This document shows, piece after piece, positions 38,700 through 50,367 of a stretch of 64,000 bases of DNA. The stretch spans positions 48,386,748 through 48,450,747 of the forward strand of contig NC_083599.1 in NCBI RefSeq assembly GCF_020882245.1. Reading direction: 5' to 3'. How positions within the stretch are numbered: position 1 is the stretch's first letter; the number at the start of each line of letters is the position of its first letter. The DNA is from Rhopalosiphum padi. Taxonomy: Eukaryota > Arthropoda > Insecta > Hemiptera > Aphididae. The translations under genes were made by a program, and so were the position numbers. The notes under the pieces were generated by a model that was not told where the DNA came from, did no database searches, and worked only from the letters and a program-made list of their open reading frames with translations.

Positions 38700-40468
38700 G
38701 TAAGTATCTAATTTTATTTAGTAAAGTATTTTTTTTTTTGTTTTTATTTTTATTTTGGCCGTAGATAATAGACTACGTTTTATTGATGGAAAAGTATTTG
38801 ATGAGCCACTCGTGATACGCCGTATCTTATATTCATGGCGTTAAGTTTTATGTCTTATTACTTTTGAAACTTATATCCGTGTCTCTTAGTTTAAATTTGA
38901 AAAAATACAGTTGATTAAACGAAAGTATAGTTTGTAGATTTGTAATCATTTTAAAATTCCGAACAATCGTAGCCACAGTGTTTCAAATTTATTAAAACGG
39001 TGAAAGAAGAAAGAATGGTTAAACACTTTAAACCTACATAAATATATTATATTTTGAAAATGTTGACCTTTTATATTATTAAATAAATTTATGTCCAAGT
39101 TGAAATAATAAGGTTGGCTTACTTTTTCTGAAATTTTATCGAAGATCTAAAGTCATTTTTTTATTTACCAAAGAAATTGTGTACAATGCATGTCATTTTT
39201 TGTTTGTTGAATATTAATATTTATTTTATTGTCAACTGTCAACTAAGTTTAATTGGTTTTGTTCCATTGTGAAAATTGAATATATTATTTTAGATATTAT
39301 ACCTACTTATTAATCGTAAGTTTTATATAATAGTGATGTCTATCATAAAAAATTGAATTTATGTTATTCAATTTTTACATAAAATCATTATTCGTTTTTT
39401 TTAATTTTCTCGCGAAGAAACTACAATATTATGCAATAATTATTTATTTATTCTTAGTAATTGTTCATATATTATTAATTTTTCTTCTTATATCCTTTAT
39501 ATTTATAATAGTTGCACCAAGACCAGCGATCTGATGCAACTCCTATAACTTGTATATTATTTATCAATAATTTCCATTAATTCTATTTGACATTTTAAAC
39601 TTTTTTTTATGCCAATTTCTACTCTTCAACAAATATATACGCACATATAGGTACATATAGTTTCCGAAAGCAAAATTATACAAATACAAACACAATAATA
39701 CATATTTTATATAGTTCTTTGTTTTTTATTTTCAATATAGGTACAAAAATAAATATTTGTATAAATAAGTTTTTAAAATCAGAAATATCAAAATGTATGG
39801 GTGGGTAATGTATATTTTCAACAATTCATACCTACTTCGTAGCGGTCCACCGGGGAGGGGGGTTAAGGTCTAAGGTTCTACGACTCGCGTTCGAAGTATC
39901 AAAAGTAACAAAGTTTTTTCTTAAAAATATAGCAATATAATATTTATCATGTGTAATAAGTAAATAATTGCATCGTGGTAAAGCATAATTATATTATATA
40001 TTAAAATATTGGACAAATATGATAGGAACACAAAGAGTAGGTTACCTACCGCCATACGTTCAGAAAACCGCTTCACTAGCCTAACCTATTCGATATTCAT
40101 CTATTTCTTCTGATAATAAAATAAATGGTCATCATAAAGATATATCAGCTGTTAAGATTTTTTTGGTGTACCTACCTACTTGAAAGATTACACACTTGTA
40201 TTCACTTTTACCAAAATATAGACAATTTTATTCTGCTGAAGTTAATACATTTTTATCATAAACAGTAAAAATTTGAGTATTATAAGGACACTTGTAAATA
40301 TAAAAATATTTTAGGTTTCGCAATTATATTTTCACTGAGTTTCACAGTTATATTTTGCCCTGGACCTCGCAAATCCTAATAGGACTGCCTTTTAAAGTCC
40401 TACTTTCCTATTATTCTTGGTTTATTTTGTTTTTGGTCGCATACAAATCATTTTGTTATTTATATGAA
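38700..40468. other. AT-rich non-coding stretch
   Basis: No gene-like frame. A G-rich islet at 39838-39895 (CACCGGGGAGGGGGG) is isolated. The stretch would be intron if the exon at 38612 is real. Confidence 0.55.
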
Positions 40469-40772
40469 GATCGCGGGATCTTGGTAGAATGATTTAGAAC
40501 CCGGTTAGAGGTTAGAGCTAGAATAAAGGTGCCTTTCATATCGTCCGTAATTTAACGCATAATATGAAAATTCCAGTGTTATAATATATAGAATTTTACC
40601 ACTTACCAAATACCTGGTATTTCCGTAAAACGAAAAGATATTCAATTTGTCGACTTGGGGTTATAGTGATCAATTGCGTTGTACTGCGAATACAGCAATG
40701 TTTAAAATATGAAGGGTTAAACTGGTTTAACCGTAATCAAGTTCTAAATATTTCTACCAAGATAATGCGATC
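40469..40772. repeat. 40-bp inverted repeat crossing a MITE boundary
   Basis: 40469-40508 (starting GATCGCGGGATCTTGGTAGA) and the reverse complement of 40733-40772 (starting GATCGCATTATCTTGGTAGA) match at about 31 of 40 positions. The left arm is outside and the right arm inside the MITE at 40527-41058, so it is not explained by that element's own ends. Confidence 0.6.
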
Positions 40773-41058
40773 GAATAAACTACCCGACAAATTATGAACG
40801 ACAGAATGACGTTATATAGACTGTAAAGGCTAAACTTTCATACTTTAAACACTTTACCAGCAGTATAGTGTACTTAATAACCGTTTTACCGCTGTAACCG
40901 CACGTCGACAAAGTTAAATATTATTCAACTTAACGGCGAACTCGTGGTAACATGGAATATTTAAAATATAAACACAGTGTTCAACAAAATATTAAAATAC
41001 TGGGATTTTATCACGACGCGTTAAATTATGGACGACGCGATATTGTGTAAAGGCACCT
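40527..41058. mobile_element. PIF/Harbinger-like MITE, 532 bp
   Basis: Both ends begin AGGTGCCTTT when read inward and share a second block (GTCC.TAATTTAACGC) a few bases further in. The element is flanked by TAA on both sides (40524-40526 and 41059-41061). A 3-bp TAA/TTA target with GC-containing inverted ends is typical of PIF/Harbinger elements. No coding frame is present, so this is a non-autonomous copy. Confidence 0.7.
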
Positions 41059-42147
41059 TAAGTATAATTATAGGTTTGATGTTTTATCAAACAAAACTCT
41101 GTGTAAAAAGTTTTGTCATCGTCGAGTGAAAAACGTATACTTAGTATACACACGTCGTAATATAATATTATAATATTTATCTCATCACTAACGCGTCATT
41201 ATATAATGACTAAAAAGTACGTACAAAATGGATAAATAAAAGGGGAAATGGATAATTTTCCCACTGCTATTTTAGATGGAAATATAAATCATTTTTATAT
41301 GAAATTTATATTTTTTTCTAATATGTCTAATAAATTAATTTATAGTTATATTCTATAAAAGCAATAATTATCTAATGTTTAAAACAAACTATAATAAATA
41401 TAATTCCTTATAATTTAATAAATGATTAAGTGTAATTATTTTAAAAATCGTCGTATAACTCATAAAGTCAATCAACAAATTTTGTAAATCCTTTAAATTC
41501 TATGAAAAACAAATAACGTATTTTAATGTAAACACAATTATTATTTCAAGTAATTTAAATATAAATAAAATAAGTTAACACTATATTATTAGTGTTGATA
41601 ATAGGATAAAAATAACATAATCTTTATAATTATTTTTTTGTCCAATGTAATAATTTACAGCGGCGTATTGATAAACTCAAAATATATTTTATCTAATTCA
41701 AAAAAAGTATTTTTAGTGATACGAGTATTATGTAAACTTATTCCTCTTTGTACACTAAGTAAGGTGGATACTGATTTATTCATTTTCTTTAATGCGATTT
41801 ACAAAAAAAAAATGTTCAACTTCTATGATTAGCTGTTGACTTATTTTTTTTTTTTTGTACACTATATATACAGGTAAATATATCATATGCGTACCGACTT
41901 AATCTTTTTTTCAAAGCGTTTTATACGAGCATTTTAAAATTAAATGTTTTTTTTTTGGTACTTACACGGGTAAATACTAAGGTAAACGTCGAAGGACCTA
42001 AAGTCTGCGATAACCTGTAAAAAAAATTAATATTTGACTCGACGCCTTTTTGCCGCGCACCTTCCGATTATTATTACGACGCATATTATTAAAGTATATG
42101 CGAGCAATACGAACGTGAAAAATAATAGTATTATTTAATATTTTCTG
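41059..42147. other. AT-rich non-coding stretch
   Basis: Contains long T runs near 41845 and 41948. The 64-codon + frame at 41638-41832 begins at TTG and shows no domain. Confidence 0.55.
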
Positions 42148-42259
42148 ATGTTGGCCGACGGTAAATCACACTATTATACGCAACTGGACGTTGAAACTAT
42201 GCACACAGATACCGATACGAGAAGTGACGTTGGAACGATCCGGGCCAGATTGGTGTGCA
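42148..42259 (+). CDS. Weak candidate exon, product unknown
   Basis: An islet of higher G+C opens with ATG at 42148 and encodes MLADGKSHYYTQLDVETM followed by a Thr/Asp-rich stretch. A possible donor A|GTAAAA follows at 42260, which would again leave phase 1; otherwise the frame stops at about 42286 after 46 codons. The start context is poor (C at -3) and the donor is ordinary. Overlapping minus-strand frames are also open, so this may be conserved non-coding or chance sequence. Confidence 0.18.
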
Positions 42260-42576
42260 GTAAAAGTGTATTAAGTGTATCTATATAAGAAGGTCGGTTG
42301 TAATAATATTTACTAAATTGAAACCGTATAGACGCCATCGCCTTGTACAAGAGAAATAATAAAGTGTTCAATATTTTATCGGCGCACTGTAGTAGTCTTC
42401 AGAATAACTCGAACATAAAATGTCCCATTATTGGATTGGCATGCCATTATAGTCGATCGATCGCGGGAATTCTCAGTTTCGCCTTTCGCTATCTAATGGA
42501 AGATTTTCTCGTTTTATGACACACGCCTGATATATTATATATACTGCATTATTCCAAAGGGCCGTTAAGACATGTA

Positions 42577-42741
42577 CAACAAAACATCCGTACAACGAAC
42601 TCCCATTTAACGAAGTATTTTCGAGAAGCACAAATTTAATTAGAACCAAATTTATGTAATTCTATTTAACGAATTTCTCGATAATACGATTTATTTATTC
42701 TTTTGTTCGTCGAGACTTTTTAATATATAGAATTTTCACTG
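42577..42741. mobile_element. pogo/Tigger-like MITE, 165 bp
   Basis: The left end CAACAAAACATCCGTACAAC follows TA (42575-42576). The right end, inverted, CAGTGAAAATTCTATATATT is followed by TA (42742-42743). Internal words CAACGAAC, TTTAACGAA and TTCTCGATAATACGA are the usual content of this class. The ends are diverged, so the call relies on the TA flanks and the internal motifs. Confidence 0.55.
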
Positions 42742-42743
42742 TA

Positions 42744-44687
42744 CTCATCTAGGTATGTCTATGGATGCCGATGATTAATTTAACTACAGCGATAGCGAAC
42801 TATTATGTACATTTGCATACATATATATAATCCTGGATATAGTCCAGAATTTTTTTTGTGGATAGGCCACAAAAGTTAAGTATTCTAAAGTATTTTACTC
42901 CCCTCCTCGTATTATAATTTGATCTATTTAAGTTTTAATATTTTTACTTTGAATAACTAATTTTTTTTAATATTTTTATAAAAAATGATAGCTTACCTTT
43001 TATTAAAACATAAATTTATGATATAATTCACTTTGGTTCTTAGATATCTCATTCTTAGATTAATCATAAACTAAAAATGATTGTAACAGAAAAAGTTATG
43101 GAAGCAAAATATTTAAATAATATTTAGAATACAATATCCTGTATAATATAAAAAAAAATCCACAATTTCTATTTAAATATTCAAATCTTACATTTTTATT
43201 GAAATACCTAACCTAGTCAAAACAATTTTTTTTCTAACTATAAACCATATTTTCATTTTTCAATGAGCATCGGACTTGTACTTGTCTAGTACTTATATAA
43301 AAATGTGAGTAGGTACTTGTCTACCGGGCCCACCCCCTGAACATGCCACTAATAATCCACTAATCCAGGACATCATATATTTGAAATCCGAAAGTAGCAA
43401 TAACCTCACTTATTATATTATATTATTATGATTTTTATAAAATAAGGTAGAATACAATTTTTTATAAGAAAAATACAAATAGACACGTATATAAATGCGT
43501 GATGTACAATTAAAATTCAACTAACGATATTGTTTTTAACAATTATAATATGTTACATAATAATTAATTAAAAGGAATATATTATAGAGTTAGGATTTTT
43601 AGGTTTTTGTATTTTGTCATTACTAAGTATAATGCGATGTGGTTTTATAAGAGTAAAAAAAATAAATATATGGTTAAATTTGTTTAACAGAATTTACAGG
43701 AATACGTTTTTTTTTTAATATTTCGTGTTGATTGCAAGAATAAAATATTTGTTTATTTTAATTTTTAACTATAATTTTAATTTTGACACCTATCTCTACA
43801 ATATATTTTTTTACCTATCATCCACTAACAATAAATCAAAATAATATTTTATTTTATGTTTCAATGCATTTTTGTTCTATTTTTATAATTAAGATTAACA
43901 TTCGTTTAGTTTTATCACAATTCATAACTTTTTTTCAAAAAAAGTTATTAATATAAAAGTATATATTTTTGTTTAAAAAATATATATACGTATTAAAGTA
44001 TAACATTCTGGTTTATATTGATTATTCATGCATAATTTTCTCATTTTTAAGATAATATTTTATGTTTTTTTTTTTTAGAGAATATTATTAAAATCATATT
44101 TCAACTACTTTAACTTACAAATACATAATAGTTATGAAATTACAAAAGTGCGATAAATATATTTACAACTCAACAATCCTAGTGAACAATTTTAATTTGT
44201 TCATTTTGTAGAAACCTTCTAATCTTACATAATTATTATACTCGACCTTACCATGAATATATCAAATATGTGCAACTAACTCTTCGATTGACAAATAATT
44301 GTTATTTTCTTGTAAACGCATTATAGTCTTAGGAACTTCGCCAATAAAGTTATAGCATAAATATACAGGTGTAGGGTCTAGGATATAATTTAGACTTACT
44401 ATTGACTTTACCGGTTAAAGTCGCTCCCTGTAACTTAAATGACGGGCTGTTATAGTTTACCGTCTCAGTAAATAAAAATACTTTTGATCTTCTTTGAAGT
44501 GGTTTCTTATTTATTTAAACATTATTCTAACTACGAGTAAAAGTTTGGTGTGGCGATTCAACTAAGACGATTCTCATCGCTATATTCAACTTTCCAAGTC
44601 CGTTTCGTTACATACATCATCAATCTATTTCATGTTTTTACTAATAAATATTATATGTATGTAATTAAAATATAGTATAACGTTATA
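42744..44687. other. AT-rich non-coding stretch with a lone hAT-like end
   Basis: Read on the minus strand from 43350 the sequence is AGTGGCATGTTCAGGGGGTG, similar to common hAT ends. No partner was found to the left. Nothing gene-like is present. Confidence 0.5.
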
Positions 44688-44695
44688 CTAATTAA

Positions 44696-45244
44696 TAGGG
44701 CTCGGGACTTCTAGGGGTTTGCATGATTTTAAATAATCATTAAAAACATAGCTAATAGTAATATAGAAATTTGTTTCATAGGAATACGAGTTTATATATA
44801 CAATTTATAGTTGCATATTTTACATATTTGGCTATTTTTCATTTTATAAATGCATATTTGACAATTATTTATATGAATGAGTAAGTTTTTAATTCCCAAC
44901 TTAAGAAAATAATAGTTCAATGTAATGCTCAAGGTAATAACTAATTAGTACTATATTATAAAAATATACAAATGTATTCAATTTAAGTTGTTTTTTAAAA
45001 GAATTTAAAATTTCTTGTTTTAGACTAGAACTTAATGTCAAAACAAATCTGAAAAAAGGAAAATAATTATCTCAGATAATTAGTCAAATTTATCTATTTT
45101 TTATATGCATCATATCTACAAATATTATTATTATTTATTACAAATATACTTTTTTTAAATGCATATTTTAATAGTATAGTTAGTGGTTCTGTAGGGCATA
45201 AATATATGCTTATTTTAAGGTAGGGCATGGAGTCCCAAGCCCTA
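44696..45244. mobile_element. hAT-type MITE, 549 bp
   Basis: The ends are TAGGGCTCGGGACT and, inverted, TAGGGCTTGGGACT (13 of 14 identical). The flanks are CTAATTAA (44688-44695) and CTAATTAT (45245-45252), an 8-bp duplication with one mutation. Subterminal TTTGCATG and GCATATTT words echo the copies at 147 and 37111. No transposase frame. Confidence 0.85.
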
Positions 45245-45252
45245 CTAATTAT

Positions 45253-48200
45253 TATATTTATTAAACACTTAGATTGCTGGTTTTTAGACGATAGAAAATA
45301 TAAAACCGTTGTGTGCAGTTATTCTATTCTGACTTATATACAATTTATTATTACATTTTAAGTAGAGCTTAAGACAAAGACTAGTGGTCGATAGCTAGTA
45401 TAGCTGTATACACGTGATACAGGTTAAATATAACATACCTAATCTTTATACTACATTGCTCAAGATTTAAATTAATAAAGACAAGCCCGTAAATGTACAG
45501 CACGCGTGCGGTGATTATGTTGCGTGGGTATTAAAATTTAAAAGAGAAAATTAAGATACAGCAGGGTAGTTTAAGTTACTGTAGCAAGGGTATTTGAACT
45601 TTAAAACCTTTGCGTTACATAAACGAATCTGAGTAGAACGCGTGTATCCTTTAGTCTTTACTCTGCAAAAAAGTCGAGATTTTGTTGAAATTCTAATAAT
45701 TTGTTGTAATAATTAATATATACTAAAATTAGAACTGGGAATTTTATACTTAGAAAATCTTTATAAAGATATACAATAATGCCATGACAATTTGAAATAA
45801 TGCATATAAAATTTTACTAAATAACTATTATAACAACAAAAATATTAAGTACATTAAAACTTATTCATACAAATTGTTATTGAACACGAATTTTACGTAA
45901 AATATTCGTATATTATTTTAATTAATTATTTAGTATGATAATTTGACGGAGTATTAATTTTGTTGATATTTAATTTGAATTAAAATTCATTTAAAATAAT
46001 ATAAGTATACTTAAGTAGGCATATTGTTTATTTCCTGATTCCTCATATCGATTTTATTAGTTGTACCTATATGGAATTTTAAATGAAAAATAAGATCAAT
46101 TTTAATTGTAAGCGTTAATATTTAGAGCTTTTCTCTGTATAAACTTATCTGTAGATATTTAAATGTTGATAAAAATAAATAAATAATAATATAAGTAAAT
46201 AATTATTTCTTATACTGTATAACTAATAAATATTTCCTTTCAAATATAAAATAAAAGAAACACTAATATTATAATGGTTTATAATGATAGGTATATCGAT
46301 ATTAATCGGTTATTAACGCTTTACTTACTTTGGCATAAAACCAGGACCGGATCAAGGGTATTTATCATGATGGGGTGGGGAGGAGAATATTATGAACATA
46401 TTATTCTATTAAATACGACAGGATTGATGTATAACGTTGCACATTTTTTTTACATTGTAAATAAATAAACATTCAACTTCATATATAGTTGTCACCATAT
46501 ATTTTTTTTGTCACAAAATCTTAACTTTTTATCCATCACCATAGGCAATATTTCATCTAACTATTTTGGTTTAATATTATGTTATTTATATACTCTCATT
46601 AGCAGAAGAGATAATAATTAATTTACCTAACCCTTGACAGCAGAATAGGATTAATTGACATTATAAGTACTAAATCTAAGACCGTAACTATTTAAACTTA
46701 ATGAACTTTTACGAACTTCGTTTTTTTTTTAAACAATCTTTAGAAATCTTATTAATGTATTTCGGCTCACGTATGATTTATGTTAATGAAAATTTTAAAT
46801 TATATAAATGTGTAATTAAATTATCCTTCACAGACTTCAAAATATTACAAGTTAGTTACAAGATAATATAGAGAATAAGGATGGAATCGTTGGCATGGAT
46901 TTTTATATTGAATGTGACAAATTTTCACGATACATTGATAAATTTCAAGTCGATTCTGTGTTCATAACTCTGGGTTTCGTTTTTGGACTATAATGCAGTA
47001 TCGCTATAATAACATGCTACCGTTTTACATCGATTTCAACATTTTAGGAAAACTTGTGTGGGCTACGAGAAGTTGGCTGTAAAAGTGGACTTACAACATG
47101 TTTGCTGTTTATAATGACATCCATTAATGGTTATTAATGTTATTATTAACTAAATAATGAAAGAGCCATTAATTGTATTTAAAAAACTATAAGCTCTTTA
47201 TAATCAATTTACATGATATGTTTAAAAATTTAAATTAATAGCGAATTAACATCAAATAAGTTATGCATTATAAGCTATATAATATGCCAAATTATTATCA
47301 AAGGTGTACATTTAAAATATGTACATTTTCTGTGATTGCAATAAATAATACATAAAAAAAACACGTTTAGTCCCGTTATCGCTATAAGTAAATAGGAATT
47401 TAAATATTTGCCGACAATTCGGACGTAGTTTGGAAAGTTATACAAATGGTCTTCATATTACATAATGACTGTTCAAATAAATTTAAACTTGCGTCTGTCG
47501 AAATTGTACTAAGCAAATAATTATTTAGGTCATTTTTTATTGATTTTTCTTCTACTTTGGTATCCTTATGCACATCAATTACATGTTAAGTTGATAAGAT
47601 ATTTCAAGATTAACCCACTGTATATTTTATAGCGTCATACAAATAATACGAGTAGTAATCATATGATTTATAAATATTTAATATCAAACAACAACTATTC
47701 CTTATTAAAATCACAATTCTTATATCGATTGTAAACCAATAATAATAATTTTCATGCTACTGTAATTCGGTTAAAGTGAATGTACAAAAAAGAATTAATA
47801 CTTTTTACAAACAAACACATATTAAAGTAAAAACATAATAAGAACACGTCACGTTGAAGAAATCAATTTACTCTAGTTCCGACGTGAAATCGTTATTTTT
47901 TGTTTCATAGATAGGTACTGCTTTTAATTTTTCATTAATAAAACTATTATTGACTTTTTTTGTGAGCTATTTTTATATAGCCAAATGTATTGGTAAGAAG
48001 GCGTAAATGTTTACAATATTGTTAAGTGCGCTGTAACTTTTAAAATGACGAATATTATTTAATTTATAAAAATGCCAGACTAGGTCAGTCGATAATATTT
48101 ATTAACTAAGTTAAAAAATTGATACAAAAAAAAAAATTAAACTAATAATTTATAGCATTATTTTTAATATAATCGAGTTTTGAGTTAAATAGAAACCAAT

Positions 48201-50049
48201 AATCAACTTCCTAATTTTTTTAAAAAAAAATTATAATATATAGCCAATAGGTAGTTTAAAAGAAATACTCGTATTATTGTATCGAAATAACTAATTACTT
48301 ATTTGTATTAAACAATTCTGTGCGATGACAATAAAAATTAAATTTATTAACTTATTTATAAATTAACTTAACTTGGATTTGATTGAAAGTAACTCGTTAT
48401 TTTTAAGTTAATGTAAATAAAAATCAAATAAATTATAAGTATGAATCAAAATTACAAAAATTTTTTAATTCGTTTATACTCAGCGTTATTTAAATGTAGG
48501 CACCTCTTAATATTTTGTGTTATACCAGTCGAGTGTTATGTATACGTCACAGTTTAATATTCTTATAATCGATAATCGACACAAAACGTTAACAATAAAA
48601 TATACAATAATATGGCAATTATGACGCTTAAATGTTTACAATAAATTTCTATAGATTTCCTCTCCCGTAACATACTACCAAAATCATTATTTTTTGAGAT
48701 TTTATAGAAATCCGACATAACGAGTGCATGCGACTTAGTTCAGGTGAATACTAAGGTTATCTCACCCACAAGCTGATTTATTCACATCGATTTTTCGTCA
48801 ATATAATTATTCTTTTGCGTTTTAACTTTTTCTATTCTCTATTCGTGGTTTTTAACAATGAAAATAGTTTGAATCATTACAGTGGAGATGATGGAAGGCA
48901 CTTATCGTACTTGGTATTGTATTATGTCCATCTAATCATTACTCGTAAAACTTACAAAACTTACAAATAACTATTTGAATATACTCAATAGAAATTAATA
49001 ATTACATTTTTAAAATATTTAATAAAATCAACTTTATGAATCTCTATCAATGAGTAACAATTTGTATGAGTTTATTTCTTGTTAAGTAAGCTAAAAATAT
49101 GTTTTAAATGTTAATAATTATGCAGTATCTTTAATAATGAAAATTGTTGGTAATCATATTTCAATTATGTGTTTTTGAAAAAAAGTTATTGACAAAACAA
49201 ATATCATGAACATTGTCTAAATGCTAATTATTGCACTTGCGAGTACATACACTACATAATTATATGTAAACATTTTTGTTTCATAATATTGTAGGGAAAA
49301 AGTACATACACACTGCGGGTGCCTATATAATTTATGTACATATGAAAGTACAAAACACGCGAATACACTATACTTAGGTAGGTATTATTATGTTCTATTT
49401 TTTCAATGCAATGCAGACAAGAGCTAATCTTTTAATGTTTTTACATATGTAATACGTATATTATATAAGGCACATTATATATTAATCACGAAACCAACCA
49501 CTTGTCCATTTATTGTTTAATAATACTTAGAGTTTTATACCATAGGAGGAATATCTATCCTGTGACAGTACAACATTTTTTTAAACCAGTAAGAGATGAA
49601 TCAAAACCCTTTTTTTAAAAATCATATCATGTAATTAAATCGACCAATGCAGTAAAATGGAAATTAGGTATTTTTATTATGAAAAATAGTCTGATCAAAT
49701 CCCACTTATTAATATACATTTATTAAAACGATAAGATCTGTAAACAAAATAAATAATGACAATCACCTTTTTTTTTAGTGAAAACTGCGTTTAATCATAG
49801 TATGATTTTTTTGAAAATATTGGTCTAAGTCAAATGTTGAATGAGAATTTACTGATTATTATTAAACTATTTTAATATAAAATACATGGCGGATATTACG
49901 ATTTTAAAATGATAATAATTAAGATCAGTTTATTAAAATTGTATAATTTTAAAAAATTTCCGAAGCACAAAAAGAACTTAAATAAAATATGCATACCAGT
50001 TATGGGTACTTTTATTGTGAACTATCGACCTTAATATAATATACCTACA
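45253..50049. other. AT-rich non-coding stretch
   Basis: No supported gene. A hAT-like lone end CAGGACCGGATCAAGGG starts at 46342. A short islet at 48878-48935 has an acceptor-like TTACAG and an 18-codon open frame. Other islets at 45480-45660 and 46980-47100 are unexplained. Confidence 0.55.
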
Positions 50050-50367
50050 TAATTAAAATGTAATAACTCGGAAACTATTATTTTTAATATACACGATACA
50101 AATTTCAAAAATAAAATCATCTCCTCGATAATTTACAATAAACAAGTGTGGTTTTCGTTTAGAAAAATAAAATAGAAATTATATATTAAAGTTAAACGGA
50201 ACTCTGCGTTAATATAATCGTTTTATAAACAAATATATTAAAACGATTATAATTTATTTGGTCTTTGAGTATAGGTATCGGCACTTAAACATTTAAAACA
50301 TTAGAGTTACAAAGAAAAATTTTGGGGGTGATACGGGCGAGCGTGCTTAGTGAATGACCCCGTGAAC
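50050..50367. mobile_element. Unassigned TIR family, copy with right end only
   Basis: The right end, read inward on the minus strand, is GGGTCATTCACTAAGCACGC followed by TCGCCC. This parallels the ends at 56769 and 61512. Inside, AATAACTCGGAAA (from 50065) and the following 80 or so bases (..ATCATCTCC..GATAATTTA..GTGTGGT) align in order with 57287-57390. The left end could not be found confidently and probably lies near 49500-49900. Confidence 0.5.

Noticed and set aside
42832..43373. TCCTGGAT words at both ends as inverted repeats of one element
   Set aside because: Only about 8 bases match and no duplication is present.
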